Part shown: positions 1-11,800 of the stretch, one piece after another | Layout of the letters: each line of letters starts with the position of its first letter | Position numbering within the stretch: the first letter of the stretch is position 1 | Origin: Hyella patelloides LEGE 07179 | GTDB lineage: Bacteria; Cyanobacteriota; Cyanobacteriia; Cyanobacteriales; Xenococcaceae | Assembly (NCBI RefSeq): GCF_900659865.1 | Contig: NZ_LR213792.1 | Coordinates: 1 to 41,254, forward strand | Length of the DNA: 41,254 bases | Reading direction: 5' to 3' | Notes under the pieces: model-generated | Databases searched by the model: none | Told to the model about the DNA's origin: nothing | Seen by the model: the letters and a program-made list of their open reading frames with translations, nothing else | Made by a program: the position numbers and the translations under genes

Positions 1-56
1 GACTTGAAGTAGTCTTCATTCATCTGTGCCAAGTCATCTTTATCTAATCCAGCCAT
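1..56 (-). CDS. 5' end of a gene running off the left edge (possibly IS66-type transposase)
   Basis: An ATG at 56-54 on the minus strand opens a frame that stays open to the window edge (18 codons). It begins MAGLDKDDLAQMNEDYFK. The DLxQMNEDY...K pattern recalls the N-terminus of cyanobacterial IS66-type transposases, but 18 residues are too few to be sure. No clear ribosome binding site is visible upstream. It could equally be another small protein. The assignment is tentative. Confidence 0.3.
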   Translation of the reverse strand, partial: MAGLDKDDLAQMNEDYFK

Positions 57-212
57 AATTCATAGCATACATCAATTCGCTGTTCTGAGAATTATTTGAC
101 TTCGATTTCTGGTTTTTTAGGGGGGGGAATGAACGATTACTCACGAGATTGTACAAGTTAAGAGCTTTTTGTAAATTCGCTATCTTAGCATGGGTTTTTC
201 TACTAACAGATA

Positions 213-347
213 TCAAAGGGATATTCGCATTTTGCAACTTTTTAATATTAAGATTGCAGATTGATAACCCTTATCTTCTTGAGAAAATAAAGAGCTATCA
301 AAAGCCGTAAAAATAATTAATTGATGTTGTTCGTGCGTTGTCTCCAT
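213..347 (-). pseudogene. 44-residue ORF just downstream of hisD, possible gene remnant
   Basis: ATG at 347 with stop at 215-213, reading in the same direction as hisD and starting 7 bases after its stop. The product begins METTHEQHQLIIFT, which resembles the start of TIGR04282/DUF2064 glycosyltransferase-like proteins, but the following RYPxPGxxKTR motif of that family is absent. I read it as either a random small ORF or the 5' scrap of a lost gene. No function is assigned. Confidence 0.2.
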
Positions 348-353
348 AATGAT

Positions 354-1646
354 TTATTCTGTTCTCAATCTGACAGAATCACCATGGGAAGGTAAACCTT
401 CTGCTTGAGCTAAAATTTGAATGGTGCTAGACATCTGTTTTAAAGCAGTATCAGAATACTGAATCAAACTAGAGTGCTTCATAAACGTTTCTACTCCCAA
501 CGCAGAAGCATAGCGGGCTGCACCAGAGGTGGGCAAGGTGTGATTGGGACCTGCTAAGTAGTCTCCTACCGCTTCTGGAGTGGAGTGACCCAGGAAAATC
601 GCCCCTGCATGACGAATTTTCTCTATTAAACCCCAAGGGTCACTAACTTCTAACTCTAAATGTTCTGGAGCAAATAAATTAGATAAATAAGCTGCAACTT
701 CCAAAGACTCTACGACCACAGCTAAACCATAATTAGCGATCGCCTTTTCCGTAAGAGTTTTCCGAGGATGCCCTTCTAACATTCTTGTTACTTCCTTCTG
801 TACCTGATACGCCAGTTTCTCATCAGTAGTAATCAAAATTGCAGCAGCCATCGGATCGTGTTCTGCTTGAGCGAGTAAATCTACTGCCACATGGGTAGGA
901 TTAGCAGTTTCATCGGCAATGACTAAAACCTCAGACGGTCCTGCCAAAGAGTCGATCCCTACCGTACCGTAAACCATCTTTTTCGCCAAGGTGACATAGA
1001 TATTACCAGGCCCAGTAATCACATCTACTTTGGGTATTGTATCTGTACCATAGGCTAGAGCTGCGATCGCTTGTGCTCCTCCCACGCGATAAATTTCTTC
1101 AATACCGGCTTCTTGGGCTGCTACTAATACCGCAGGATTAATCTTGCCTTCTTCCCCAGGAGGCGTTACCATCACAATTCGCGGTACTTTAGCCACCTTT
1201 GCAGGAATCGCATTCATCAGTACTGTACTAGGATAGGAAGCTCTTCCGCCTGGAACATACAATCCTGCCCTGTCCACTGGTGTATAACGCTTACCCAGTA
1301 CTATATCATCTTCGTTGAATTGCACCCAAGATCTAGGCACTCTCTGACGATGAAAAGCTTCAATCTTTTGACAGGCCAGTTGAATTGCATGGAGCAAATC
1401 TTGAGATATCTGTTGATAAGCAGCATCTAACTCAGAACCACTTACCCGCAAATTTACTACTTCTAAGACTTGTCGGTCAAATTTGGCTGTGTAGTCAAGT
1501 AGGGCTTCATCTCCTTTATTTTTCACCGTAGTGACAATTTCTTTGACAGCCTTTTCTTGGGGTTCGATCTCACCGCTAAAAGTGCGATCCCCAATACGCT
1601 TGAGTTCTCTTTCTGCATCAAGTTGCCGATTGATTATGCGCAGCAT
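354..1646 (-). CDS. hisD: histidinol dehydrogenase
   Basis: Catalyses the last two NAD-dependent oxidations of L-histidinol to L-histidine in the cytosol. The 430 residues match the usual bacterial length. Zinc-ligand positions known from the E. coli enzyme are present: Q260 and H263 (LLAQAEHD), D362 (VGDYLAGP) and H421 near the C-terminus. The catalytic Glu-His pair is E328-H329 in FAPEHLELE, and the glycine-rich PGGRASYPST and TGPGNIYV segments are intact. The start MLRIINRQL is an ATG close to the expected N-terminus. It is transcribed divergently from rpsT across a 290-bp AT-rich gap. No other his gene is adjacent, which is common in cyanobacteria where his genes are scattered. Confidence 0.97.
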   Translation of the reverse strand: MLRIINRQLDAERELKRIGDRTFSGEIEPQEKAVKEIVTTVKNKGDEALLDYTAKFDRQVLEVVNLRVSGSELDAAYQQISQDLLHAIQLACQKIEAFHRQRVPRSWVQFNEDDIVLGKRYTPVDRAGLYVPGGRASYPSTVLMNAIPAKVAKVPRIVMVTPPGEEGKINPAVLVAAQEAGIEEIYRVGGAQAIAALAYGTDTIPKVDVITGPGNIYVTLAKKMVYGTVGIDSLAGPSEVLVIADETANPTHVAVDLLAQAEHDPMAAAILITTDEKLAYQVQKEVTRMLEGHPRKTLTEKAIANYGLAVVVESLEVAAYLSNLFAPEHLELEVSDPWGLIEKIRHAGAIFLGHSTPEAVGDYLAGPNHTLPTSGAARYASALGVETFMKHSSLIQYSDTALKQMSSTIQILAQAEGLPSHGDSVRLRTE

Positions 1647-1828
1647 TGAGTCCCTATATCCGTTCTAGCTACTTTGTAATACCTCTAGCTTAGCAAGAAT
1701 CGTAGTTTGACCGTAAGATTAACCATAATAAATCGCAAAATCCCCGTATTTTTACTCAGAAAAAAAGCTTAATTAATCCCCTGATGCTTCTAATACTTAA
1801 TGCCCATTAACTACTTTCTGTTTTCTTT

Positions 1829-1858
1829 TTGACATTATCGAGCATAATCTGCTATATT
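1829..1858 (+). promoter_or_regulatory. sigma-70 type promoter of rpsT
   Basis: A consensus -35 TTGACA (1829-1834) is followed after 18 bases by TATATT (1853-1858), an almost perfect -10. Transcription would start near 1866 and give a leader of about 70 bases before the GTG start of rpsT at 1937. It lies in the divergent hisD/rpsT gap and points toward rpsT. Strong promoters are expected for ribosomal protein genes. Confidence 0.65.
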
Positions 1859-1936
1859 AAGAGTTCTGATCTATATTAATAATCCTCTGATTAACCTTAC
1901 AGAAAGCATTTTCTCGAAATAAATAAATTAAATATT

Positions 1937-2227
1937 GTGGCTAACTCGAAATCGGCAATCAAAAGAATCGCTATAGCAGAGCGTAATCGCTTAAGAAACA
2001 AAACTTATAAATCTGCTCTAAGAACTTTAATGAAGACTTATTTTAACGCAGTAGATAGTTACAAGGTAGAACCAACAGCAGAAAATATGGAAGCTGCTAA
2101 CAAGGCAATGTCAGAAGCCTATAGCAAGATAGACAAAGCAGTTAAGCGAAATGTCTTGCACCGTAACAATGGCGCGAGGAAAAAGTCTCGGCTAGCTAAA
2201 GCTATGGCACAAGCAACTGCATCTTGA
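1937..2227 (+). CDS. rpsT: 30S ribosomal protein S20
   Basis: A 96-residue basic protein that binds 16S rRNA in the small subunit. The N-terminal [18 protein letters not shown] and the C-terminal [13 protein letters not shown] segments are typical of S20, and the helical, lysine-rich composition fits. The start codon is GTG. ATG is absent, and the stretch before it is AT-rich with no clear Shine-Dalgarno, so initiation may rely on an unstructured leader. It is the first gene of the block rpsT-tatD-rpoB-rpoC1-rpoC2, which is conserved in cyanobacteria. Confidence 0.97.
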   Translation: MANSKSAIKRIAIAERNRLRNKTYKSALRTLMKTYFNAVDSYKVEPTAENMEAANKAMSEAYSKIDKAVKRNVLHRNNGARKKSRLAKAMAQATAS

Positions 2228-2254
2228 GCAAAAGACTTTGATTCTTAAGCGGAA

Positions 2255-2273
2255 TTTAGAGAATATCTCTAAA
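2255..2273 (+). terminator. hairpin after rpsT, weak terminator or processing site
   Basis: A perfect inverted repeat, TTTAGAGA/TCTCTAAA with a 3-base ATA loop, lies 28 bases after the rpsT stop. There is no U-tract after it (AATAACTG), so it may only pause or protect the transcript rather than end it before tatD. Confidence 0.3.
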
Positions 2274-2347
2274 ATAACTGAACAGATAAAGTAGTTGACA
2301 TACATCATACAAAGTTACTAATTACTAGCCAGCAGTACGCTAAACTT

Positions 2348-3139
2348 ATGCAATTGATCGATACCCATGTTCACATCAATTTTGATGTCTTTCAGGGAAA
2401 TCTTAGTTCGCTAGAACAACGTTGGCGAGAGGCAGGTGTAGTCCATTTAGTACATTCTTGTGTAGAACCCAAAGAGTTTCAGGGAATTCAGTCTCTAGCA
2501 GACAAGTTCCCTGAATTGTCGTTTGCAGTGGGTTTGCATCCTCTAGACGTAGATCGGTGGACGGAAAAAACAGCCTCACAAATTAAGACACTGGCAAGTT
2601 CTGACAGTCGTGTGGTTGCTATTGGAGAAACAGGCTTAGATTTCTACAAAGCAAATAATTATCAAAAACAAAAGTTGGCTTTAGAATCTCAGTTAGCAGT
2701 TGCTCGGGAATTAAACAAGCCAGTAATTATCCATTGTCGCGAAGCTGCTCCTCAACTTAAAGAAATTATCGAAAACTTCCAAAGAGAAAGAGGAGTAGTC
2801 AGAGGGGTGATGCATTGTTGGGGAGGAACTCCTGAAGAGACAGCATGGTTTTTAGATTTAGGTTTTTATATTAGCTTTAGTGGCACTGTTACCTTCAAAA
2901 AGGCAAAACAAATCAAAGAATCAGCAACCATAGTACCTCAAGATCGCCTACTAATAGAAACCGATTGTCCTTTTCTTGCTCCAGTTCCCAAAAGAGGTAA
3001 AACCAATGAACCTTCCTTTGTCAAGTATGTTGCCCAACAACTGGCTGATTTACGAGGAATTTCCCTGGAAGAGTTAGCTCAACAAACAACCAGCAATGCT
3101 TGTCGCCTTTTTAAGATCGAGCTGACTGAAGCAAGTTAG
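2348..3139 (+). CDS. tatD: TatD family metal-dependent hydrolase (DNase)
   Basis: A TIM-barrel nuclease of the amidohydrolase fold, 263 residues as usual for the family. Metal-binding residues are all present: H7 and H9 in DTHVH, E94 in GETGLDFY, H129 in VIIHCREA, H156 in VMHCWGG and D206 in [10 protein letters not shown]. TatD enzymes are Mg-dependent 3'-5' exonucleases or deoxyribonucleases of the cytosol, linked to DNA repair. It sits between rpsT and rpoB, a position conserved in many cyanobacteria. Its start codon is ATG and no strong Shine-Dalgarno is seen. Confidence 0.93.
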   Translation: MQLIDTHVHINFDVFQGNLSSLEQRWREAGVVHLVHSCVEPKEFQGIQSLADKFPELSFAVGLHPLDVDRWTEKTASQIKTLASSDSRVVAIGETGLDFYKANNYQKQKLALESQLAVARELNKPVIIHCREAAPQLKEIIENFQRERGVVRGVMHCWGGTPEETAWFLDLGFYISFSGTVTFKKAKQIKESATIVPQDRLLIETDCPFLAPVPKRGKTNEPSFVKYVAQQLADLRGISLEELAQQTTSNACRLFKIELTEAS

Positions 3140-3188
3140 GGTATCTTAGACTAGATAACTAATGACAAATGTTCTGGCAATCAGACAT

Positions 3189-3194
3189 TATAAT
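3189..3194 (+). promoter_or_regulatory. possible -10 element of an rpoB promoter
   Basis: A perfect TATAAT lies 160 bases upstream of the rpoB start in the 215-bp tatD/rpoB gap. The bases at the -35 distance are poor (the nearest TGACA-like string is about 21 bases upstream), so this would be a promoter with only a good -10. A long untranslated leader for rpoB is implied if it is used. Confidence 0.3.
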
Positions 3195-3354
3195 AAAAGA
3201 TTTTTACAGAATAAACCATTAAACTTACAAATTACTAATTTGAAAAATACCAGCAGTGAAAATTGGGAGTAATTCTCTCACTTAAGTTGACCCAGGTTCT
3301 CGAACGCAAGATTCCAGAACAAGATTCAGAAACATCTACCAGCTATCACTTCTT

Positions 3355-6300
3355 ATGACCAATATATCCCACAGTCTGCTACCAGACCTGATTGAAATTC
3401 AACGCTCTAGTTTTCGTTGGTTTCTTGAAGAAGGTTTAATCGAAGAACTCAATAGTTTTTCCCCCATCGCTGATTATACGGGTAAATTTGAGTTACATTT
3501 TATAGGGGAAAATTACCAGCTTAAAGAACCAAAATATAACGTTAATGAGGCAAAACGCAGAGACAGTACTTACAACGTACAGATGTATGTCCCTACTCGT
3601 CTGATTAATAAAGAAACTGGTGAAATCAATGAGATGAAAGTTTTCATTGGTGATTTGCCATTAATGACAGAACGTGGAACTTTCATCATTAACGGTGCAG
3701 AAAGGGTAATTGTTAACCAAATTGTACGTTCCCCTGGGGTTTATTACAAAGCAGAAACCGATAAAAATGGTCGTAGAACCTATTCTGCTTCTTTAATCCC
3801 CAACCGAGGAGCTTGGTTGAAATTTGAAACTGATAAAAATGGCTTAGTCTGGGTCAGAATTGATAAGACTCGCAAATTATCCGCTCAAGTATTACTCAAA
3901 GCGATCGGACTGACAGATAATGAGATAATGGATGGATTACGCCATCCTGACTTTTTTGAGAAGACTTTAGAGAAAGAAGGTAATCCCTCAGAAGAAGAGG
4001 CTTTACTAGAATTATATCGCAAGTTACGTCCTGGTGAGCCTCCTACAGTCAATGGCGGAAAACAACTTTTAGAATCCCGTTTCTTCGATCCTAAACGGTA
4101 TGACTTAGGTAGAGTGGGTCGCTATAAACTCAATAAAAAATTACGGCTCACCGTAGCGGATACTTTTAGAGTTTTAACCCCTGGAGATATTTTAGCTGCG
4201 ATCGACTATTTAATTAACCTAGAATTCGATGGTGGTAGTACTGATGATATTGACCATTTAGGAAATCGTCGCGTGCGCTCTGTAGGGGAGTTATTGCAAA
4301 ATCAAGTCAGAGTAGGTTTAAATCGTCTTGAGAGAATCATTCGTGAAAGGATGACAGTGAGTGAAAGCGATAGCTTAACTCCTGCTGCTTTAGTTAACCC
4401 CAAACCTTTAGTCGCAGCAATTAAAGAGTTTTTTGGGTCATCACAACTATCTCAGTTTATGGATCAAACCAATCCTTTAGCTGAATTAACTCACAAACGT
4501 CGTCTTTCTGCTTTAGGGCCTGGAGGTTTAACTAGAGAAAGAGCAGGGTTTGCAGTCAGAGACATTCATCCTTCTCATTACGGACGTATTTGTCCCGTAG
4601 AAACCCCAGAAGGCCCTAACGCTGGATTAATTGGCTCATTAGCTACCTATGCTCGCGTCAATCCTTACGGGTTTATTGCAACTCCTTACTATCCTGTTCA
4701 AGAGGGGAAAGTCATTAGAGATGATAAACCCGTTTACTTAACTGCGGATGAAGAAGATGATTTGAGGGTTGCTCCTGGAGACGTTTCCACAGATGAAAAT
4801 GGTTACATCGTAGCAGAAACTATTCCCATTCGTTATCGTCAAGAATTCGATACCTGTAGCGCAGAAGAAGTTGATTATGTGGCGGTGTCCCCGATTCAAA
4901 TTGTCTCGGTTGCCACAAGCATGATTCCCTTTTTAGAGCACGATGATGCCAATAGAGCCTTAATGGGTTCTAATATGCAGCGCCAAGCCGTTCCCCTATT
5001 ACGCCCCGAACGCCCTCTAGTGGGTACAGGTTTAGAAGCTCAAGCAGCCAGAGACTCAGGGATGGTAGTAGTCTCACGCACTCACGGCATTGTCTCTTTT
5101 GTGGATGCCATGGTTGTCAGGATAAAAGTTACAGAAGGAGAAAATGAAAAACACACTCCTGCCCCTGGAAGAGAAATTGAGTATCGTTTACAGAAATATC
5201 AACGCTCTAACCAAGATACCTGTCTCAACCAGCGTCCTTTAGTTTATGTTGGCGAAGATGTTGTCCCTGGACAAGTTTTGGCTGATGGCTCTTCTACAGA
5301 AGGAGGGGAACTAGCTCTAGGGCAAAATGTCTTGGTATCTTATATGCCCTGGGAAGGTTATAACTACGAAGATGCGATTTTGCTGAGCGAGAGATTAGTT
5401 TATGACGATGTATACACCAGTATTCACGTCGAAAAATTTGAAATTGAAGCTCGTCAAACAAAATTAGGTCCAGAAGAAATTACCAGAGAAATCCCTAATG
5501 TAAGTGAAGATACGCTGCGTAACTTAGATGAGCGAGGCATCATTCACGTTGGTGCTTGGGTAGAAGCAGGTGACATTCTTGTGGGTAAAGTAACTCCCAA
5601 AGGAGAATCTGACCAACCACCAGAAGAAAAACTCTTGCGAGCAATTTTTGGGGAAAAAGCTAGAGATGTTCGCGATAACTCGTTGCGTGTTCCCAACGGG
5701 GAAAAAGGAAGAGTTGTTGATGTGCGGGTATTTACCAGAGAACAAGGAGATGAACTGCCTCCTGGAGCTAACATGGTAGTCCGTATTTATGTTGCGCAAA
5801 AAAGGAAAATTCAAGTAGGCGACAAAATGGCAGGTCGTCATGGAAACAAAGGAATCATTTCGCGTATTCTGCCTATTGAAGATATGCCCTACTTACCAGA
5901 TGGCTCACCCATTGATATTGTTTTAAACCCTCTTGGTGTACCTTCTCGCATGAATGTAGGGCAAATATTTGAATGTCTTCTGGGTTGGGCAGGGGATAAC
6001 TTGGGTATGAGATTTAAGATTACTCCCTTTGATGAGATGTATGGCAAAGAAGCCTCCCGCGAAACTGTTCACGGCAAAATTAGAGACGCATCTCGGAAGC
6101 CAGGCAAAGATTGGGTTTTTGATGAAAACAATCCTGGTAAGATTCAAGTCTTTGATGGCAGAACAGGAGAACCTTTCGATCGTCCTATAACAGTAGGTAG
6201 GGCTTATATGCTGAAACTGGTTCACTTAGTAGACGATAAGATTCACGCTCGTTCTACTGGTCCTTACTCTCTGGTTACACAGCAACCTCTTGGTGGTAAA

Positions 6301-6672
6301 GCCCAACAAGGTGGTCAGCGTTTTGGAGAGATGGAAGTATGGGCATTGGAAGCATACGGCGCAGCCTACACTTTACAAGAATTATTGACCGTGAAATCTG
6401 ATGATATGCAGGGTCGTAATGAAGCTCTCAATGCCATTGTTAAAGGTAAACCCATTCCCCGTCCTGGTACCCCAGAATCTTTCAAGGTACTGATGAGAGA
6501 ATTACAGTCTTTAGGTCTGGATATTGCGGTTCACAAGCTGGATATAGATCGAGAAACGGGAGAAAGTAAAGATGTGGAGGTTAATTTGATGGCAGATAGT
6601 TCCCGTCGTACTCCCAATCGACCTACTTACGAATCTATGAATCGAGAGAATTTAAAGGAAGAAGAAGCCTAA
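3355..6672 (+). CDS. rpoB: DNA-directed RNA polymerase subunit beta
   Basis: The beta subunit of core RNA polymerase, 1105 residues, the short form typical of cyanobacteria. The N-terminal [19 protein letters not shown], the rifampicin-binding region from about residue 358 ([33 protein letters not shown]) and the active-site region [14 protein letters not shown] (about residue 827) are intact. Rifampicin-contact residues look wild type. The C-terminus ends in a short acidic tail ([10 protein letters not shown]). The ATG at 3355 gives the expected N-terminus. It is followed after 263 bases by rpoC1, an unusually roomy gap that may hold a secondary promoter or processing site. Confidence 0.98.
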   Translation: MTNISHSLLPDLIEIQRSSFRWFLEEGLIEELNSFSPIADYTGKFELHFIGENYQLKEPKYNVNEAKRRDSTYNVQMYVPTRLINKETGEINEMKVFIGDLPLMTERGTFIINGAERVIVNQIVRSPGVYYKAETDKNGRRTYSASLIPNRGAWLKFETDKNGLVWVRIDKTRKLSAQVLLKAIGLTDNEIMDGLRHPDFFEKTLEKEGNPSEEEALLELYRKLRPGEPPTVNGGKQLLESRFFDPKRYDLGRVGRYKLNKKLRLTVADTFRVLTPGDILAAIDYLINLEFDGGSTDDIDHLGNRRVRSVGELLQNQVRVGLNRLERIIRERMTVSESDSLTPAALVNPKPLVAAIKEFFGSSQLSQFMDQTNPLAELTHKRRLSALGPGGLTRERAGFAVRDIHPSHYGRICPVETPEGPNAGLIGSLATYARVNPYGFIATPYYPVQEGKVIRDDKPVYLTADEEDDLRVAPGDVSTDENGYIVAETIPIRYRQEFDTCSAEEVDYVAVSPIQIVSVATSMIPFLEHDDANRALMGSNMQRQAVPLLRPERPLVGTGLEAQAARDSGMVVVSRTHGIVSFVDAMVVRIKVTEGENEKHTPAPGREIEYRLQKYQRSNQDTCLNQRPLVYVGEDVVPGQVLADGSSTEGGELALGQNVLVSYMPWEGYNYEDAILLSERLVYDDVYTSIHVEKFEIEARQTKLGPEEITREIPNVSEDTLRNLDERGIIHVGAWVEAGDILVGKVTPKGESDQPPEEKLLRAIFGEKARDVRDNSLRVPNGEKGRVVDVRVFTREQGDELPPGANMVVRIYVAQKRKIQVGDKMAGRHGNKGIISRILPIEDMPYLPDGSPIDIVLNPLGVPSRMNVGQIFECLLGWAGDNLGMRFKITPFDEMYGKEASRETVHGKIRDASRKPGKDWVFDENNPGKIQVFDGRTGEPFDRPITVGRAYMLKLVHLVDDKIHARSTGPYSLVTQQPLGGKAQQGGQRFGEMEVWALEAYGAAYTLQELLTVKSDDMQGRNEALNAIVKGKPIPRPGTPESFKVLMRELQSLGLDIAVHKLDIDRETGESKDVEVNLMADSSRRTPNRPTYESMNRENLKEEEA

Positions 6673-6935
6673 AATGCTCACTAAAGAAAGGGGATTGGAG
6701 GAACTAAGAGTAAAGAGACTAGCAATCAATCTTCCTTCTCCTTCATTAAGTGCTTCGTCCTGGCTAATGATTCTGGCAGTCTGTGGGGATGTTTTTGAAA
6801 TCAGTAGTTAATAGTTTGAAGCAGCATCTTTCGCAGTCTCCCCATGAATTCAATAATTTATATTTTTAGGGAATTAAGAACATATTTAAGGTTTAATTTC
6901 CTTTAACTGATTGCTAATTATAATTTTGCTAAGAG

Positions 6936-8810
6936 ATGAGAAACCAACAAGAACAACGCTTTGATTACGTTAAAATCGGGATTGCTTCTCCAGAAAGAAT
7001 TCGACAATGGGGAGAAAGAACTTTACCCAATGGGCAATTGGTAGGGGAAGTTACCAAGCCAGAAACGATTAACTATCGTACTTTGAAGCCAGAAATGGAT
7101 GGCTTATTTTGTGAGCGGATCTTTGGTCCTGCAAAAGACTGGGAATGTCATTGTGGTAAATACAAAAGAGTTCGCCACAGAGGTATTGTCTGTGAACGCT
7201 GCGGGGTAGAAGTTACAGAATCTAGAGTGCGCCGTCACCGCATGGGCTATATTAAACTAGCAGCCCCCGTAACTCACGTTTGGTACCTCAAGGGCATACC
7301 TAGTTATCTCAGCATCATTCTGGATATGCCTCTGCGAGATGTGGAGCAGATTGTTTATTTTAATGCTTATGTCGTTCTCGACCCTGGCAATGCTCAAAAT
7401 CTTTCTTGCAAGCAACTACTGACAGAAGACCAGTGGATTGAGATTGAAGAACAACTCTACAGTGAAGATTCAGAACTTATTGGGGTTGAAGTTGGAATTG
7501 GTGCAGAAGCCGTACAAAGGCTACTAGAAGAAGTTGAATTAGACTCAGAAGCCGAAAGACTTAGAGAAGAAATTAATGACTCTAAAGGGCAAAAAAGAGC
7601 CAAATTAATTAAGCGATTACGAGTTATTGATAACTTTATCGCTACGGGGGCGCGTCCAGAATGGATGGTAGTAACGGCAATTCCTGTAATTCCTCCTGAT
7701 TTACGCCCGATGGTGCAATTAGATGGGGGTAGATTTGCTACTTCTGACCTTAACGACCTCTATCGTCGAGTAATTAACCGTAATAATCGTTTGGCTCGTT
7801 TACAAGAAATTCTCGCTCCAGAGATTATTGTGCGAAATGAAAAACGAATGCTGCAAGAAGCGGTAGACGCTTTAATCGATAACGGTCGTCGTGGTCGGAC
7901 GGTTGTGGGAGCAAATAATCGACCTCTAAAATCTTTATCTGACATTATTGAAGGGAAACAGGGACGTTTCCGTCAAAACTTACTGGGTAAAAGGGTTGAC
8001 TATTCTGGTCGTTCTGTAATTGTAGTCGGGCCTAACCTGAAAATATATCAGTGTGGTTTGCCAAGAGAAATGGCAATTGAGTTATTCCAGCCCTTTGTAA
8101 TTCACCGCTTGATTCAAAATGGCATGGTGAACAATATCAAAGCAGCTAAAAAACTGATTCAAAGAGGAGAGCCACAAGTATTTGAAGTCCTCAAAGAAGT
8201 CATTACAGGGCATCCTGTCATGTTAAACCGTGCGCCTACTCTACACCGCCTGGGTATTCAAGCCTTTGAACCGATTATTGTCGAAGGTCGTGCAATTCAG
8301 TTGCATCCTTTGGTCTGTCCTGCTTTTAACGCGGATTTTGACGGAGATCAAATGGCAGTTCACGTACCTTTATCTTTAGAGGCTCAAGCAGAAGCTCGAT
8401 TGTTAATGCTCGCTTGTCATAACATTCTTTCTCCAGCAACAGGTAGACCCATTGTCGCACCTTCTCAAGATATGGTTTTGGGTTGCTATTATCTGACTGC
8501 GGAGAATCCCCAAGCGACAAAAGGAGAAGGTCAACGTTTCGGCAGTATGGATGATGCGATTAAAGCCTTTGAACAAGGATTAGTAGATTTACATACCTAT
8601 GTCTGGTTGCGTTATGAGGGAGAAGTAGACACTACAGAACCCGATAATGAAGTAGAGAATGAAGAACAGTTATCTGATGGCAGTGTCATTAAATACTATC
8701 GTCAAAGATTTGTACGAGAATCAGCTAGTGGAGAACAACTTACTCAGTATGTAAATACCACAATAGGTAGGATCATCTATAACCAGACCATTCAAGAAGC
8801 GATTGAATAA
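6936..8810 (+). CDS. rpoC1: DNA-directed RNA polymerase subunit gamma (N-terminal part of beta-prime)
   Basis: 624 residues corresponding to the N-terminal part of bacterial beta-prime, which is a separate protein only in cyanobacteria and plastids. A zinc-binding module has C71, C73, C86 and C89. The catalytic [12 protein letters not shown] motif carries D467, D469 and D471, which hold the active-site Mg. The clamp and bridge-proximal segment [19 protein letters not shown] is intact. The start ATG follows a GAG purine stretch directly. It lies 49 bases upstream of rpoC2. Confidence 0.98.
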   Translation: MRNQQEQRFDYVKIGIASPERIRQWGERTLPNGQLVGEVTKPETINYRTLKPEMDGLFCERIFGPAKDWECHCGKYKRVRHRGIVCERCGVEVTESRVRRHRMGYIKLAAPVTHVWYLKGIPSYLSIILDMPLRDVEQIVYFNAYVVLDPGNAQNLSCKQLLTEDQWIEIEEQLYSEDSELIGVEVGIGAEAVQRLLEEVELDSEAERLREEINDSKGQKRAKLIKRLRVIDNFIATGARPEWMVVTAIPVIPPDLRPMVQLDGGRFATSDLNDLYRRVINRNNRLARLQEILAPEIIVRNEKRMLQEAVDALIDNGRRGRTVVGANNRPLKSLSDIIEGKQGRFRQNLLGKRVDYSGRSVIVVGPNLKIYQCGLPREMAIELFQPFVIHRLIQNGMVNNIKAAKKLIQRGEPQVFEVLKEVITGHPVMLNRAPTLHRLGIQAFEPIIVEGRAIQLHPLVCPAFNADFDGDQMAVHVPLSLEAQAEARLLMLACHNILSPATGRPIVAPSQDMVLGCYYLTAENPQATKGEGQRFGSMDDAIKAFEQGLVDLHTYVWLRYEGEVDTTEPDNEVENEEQLSDGSVIKYYRQRFVRESASGEQLTQYVNTTIGRIIYNQTIQEAIE

Positions 8811-8859
8811 CACCTAAAAAATATTATCAAGACTGAAAAAATAAAGCTAAGGATAGAGC

Positions 8860-11800
8860 ATGAAATTTTACAACCGCATCGTGGATAAAGGTCGTCTTAA
8901 AAAATTAATGGCTTGGGCTTACACTAATCATGGTTCGGCTAAGTCTGCTACTATGGCGGACAAACTGAAAGAAATGGGCTTTCGCTATGCTACAAAAGCA
9001 GGGGTTTCCATTAGTGTTGACGATCTCAAAGTTCCGCCGATTAAGCAACAGATGCTGGATGCTGCGGAAGTAGAAATCAGGAAAACAGAAGAACGTTATG
9101 CCAAAGGAGAAATTACAGAAGTAGAGCGATTCCAAAAAGTTATTGATACTTGGAATGGCACTTCTGAAAGTCTTAAAGATGAAGTTGTTGTGAACTTTAA
9201 AGCTACTGATCCACTTAACTCTGTCTATATGATGGCTTTTAGTGGGGCGCGGGGTAATCTTTCTCAGGTGCGTCAGCTTGTAGGAATGCGCGGTTTGATG
9301 GCAAATCCTCAAGGGGAAATCATTGACCAGCCAATTAAAACTAATTTTCGTGAAGGTTTAACTGTAACCGAGTACATTATCTCTTCTTACGGCGCAAGAA
9401 AGGGTCTAGTTGATACTGCATTAAGAACGGCTGACTCTGGATATTTAACCCGTCGTTTGGTAGACGTTTCTCAAGATGTAATTGTCCGCGAGGTAGATTG
9501 CGGAACGAAAAGAGGAATTAGGATCGAAGCCATGAAAGATGGGGAACGCACCCTAATTCCCTTATCCGATCGCTTATTTGGTAGAGTTTTGGGAGAAGAT
9601 GCCCTTGATTCTGAAACTGGAGAAGTGGTCGCTAAACGCAATCAAAACATGGATGCCGACTTATCTCTAGAAATTGGTCGTCGTTGTGAATCTGTTATAG
9701 TGCGATCGCCGTTGGTTTGTGAAGCTGCTCGTTCTGTGTGTCAGCAATGTTATGGTTGGAGTCTGGCACACGGCAAAATGGTAGATATGGGTGAAGCGGT
9801 AGGGATTATTGCAGCCCAATCTATTGGGGAGCCTGGCACACAGCTAACCATGCGTACCTTCCACACTGGAGGTGTTTTTACAGCAGAAGTAGCCCGTCTG
9901 ATTAAGGCTGATAAAGATGCGACCATCGAATATGCCAAGGGTCTTACTACTCGTCAGGTAAGAACTCGTCATGGGGATGAAAGGCAACAGGTAGAAACAG
10001 CAGGTAATTTGGTTCTCGTACCCAAAAAAGGTAAGAAAATTACTTATCCTCTGACTGGTGGTTCTATAATTTATGTCACTGATGGAGAAGAAGTAACAGC
10101 AGGACAACTCTTAGTTGAAGTAGCCAAAGTATCTGCCAAAAAATCCACAGAAAGAGCTACTAAAGACGTAACCTCTAATCTAGCAGGAGAAGTTTTATTT
10201 GATAATCTCAACCCAGGAGAAAAATCCGACCGCCAAGGAAACACAACTAATATAGCCCAGCGAGCGGGATTGTTGTGGATTCTCTCAGGAGAAGTGTATA
10301 ACTTGTTACCTGGTGCAGAACCGTCTGTGAAAAATGGGGATCTAGTTCAACCAGGAGAAGTATTAGCTCGAACTAGACTGACTTCTGCTAATGGTGGTGT
10401 GGTGAGAATGAAGCCCAATAGTCGGGAAATTGAAATTGTCACCGCATCAGTAGTATTAGATCAAGCAGAAGTTAATATTGAAAGCGATAGCGGTCGAGAA
10501 CAGTACGTTATCCATACTGCGGATAATCAAAAATTCTCCCTGAAAACAACTCCAGGTACTAAAGTTCAAAATGCTCAAGTCATTGCAGAAATGATTGACG
10601 ATCGCTATACAACGGAAACTGGTGGTATTATAAAGTATGCTGGGATTGAAATTGGTAAAGGTGGACGTAAGCAGGGTTACGAAGTTACCAAAGGCGGTAC
10701 GATTCTCTGGATTCCCGAAGAAAGTCATGAAGTCAACAAAGATATTTCACTATTGATTGTCAAAGATGGAGAATATGTTGAAGCGGGAACTGAAGTAGTA
10801 AAAGAAGTTTTTGCTCAATCTTCAGGGGTAGCCGAAGTAATCCAGAAAAATGACATTTTACGAGAAATCATCATTAAACCAGGAGAAATACATCTTCTTG
10901 ATGAAGTAGACCCCTCATTAGACGGACAGTTAGTCCAGCCAGGAACAGAGGTTTTACCAGGGGTAACAGTTGAAGAATTAAAGTATGGAGAGATTGTTGA
11001 GACTACAGAAGGAGCAGCACTTTTATTGCGTCCTGTGAAAGAGTTTCAAGTTACAGATCAACCTTATGTTCCTTCTCAAGTATCTATTAACAAAGCAGAT
11101 GGTCGCCAAATTGAATTAAAAGCAGTTCAAAAGCTTTATTTTAAAGATGGAGAGCGAGTTAAATCTGTTGATGGGCTATCTTTATTGACTACTCAATTGA
11201 TTGCTGAAATTGAAAATCTTGATAACATCGATATTCTGGGTACTTTGAGTGCAGATATTGAACTCCAACCAGACCCTGAAAACCCCGAAGTTCAAAGATT
11301 CCAGATGGTGATCGTTGAGCCATTAGTACTACGACGTGATACTGATGCTGACCCCTACAGTGGTGGTATTGAAACTAGAGTGCTAGTAGAAGATGGTCAA
11401 GAAATCCTTCCTGGAGAAACTATTGCTCAAACTGAAATTCAATGTAAATCAGCAGGAGAAGTACGAGGTATTCGTCAGGGAGGAGAAGCAATTCGTCGTA
11501 TCCTAATTATGCGAGAGTCCGATCTTGTAACTCACGAAATAGATATTGCTAAGAGTGAACTGAAATGTAAAGAAGAAGACCTGATGGTTTCAGAAGCAGA
11601 AATTGCACCAGGATTCAAGCTTACTGAATCTGGACAGATTGTGGAATTAGTGGAGAGGGAAAAAGGTAAAACCAGTATCGTGATGAGGAATGCTCGTCCT
11701 TATCGGGTATCTTCTGGTGCAGTTTTACACATTGATGATGGTGATTTGGTTCAAAGGGGAGATAACTTGGTACTACTAGTCTTTGAACGCTCTAAAACTG

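Noticed and set aside
40-237. 65-codon minus-strand frame left of hisD
   Set aside because: Overlaps the better left-edge frame, has low-complexity Ser/Asn/Lys composition, no ribosome binding site and no recognisable family.
5524-6225. Several antisense frames within rpoB (and similar ones inside rpoC1 and rpoC2)
   Set aside because: They are shadows of strongly conserved genes in other frames; composition is what antisense codon bias produces.
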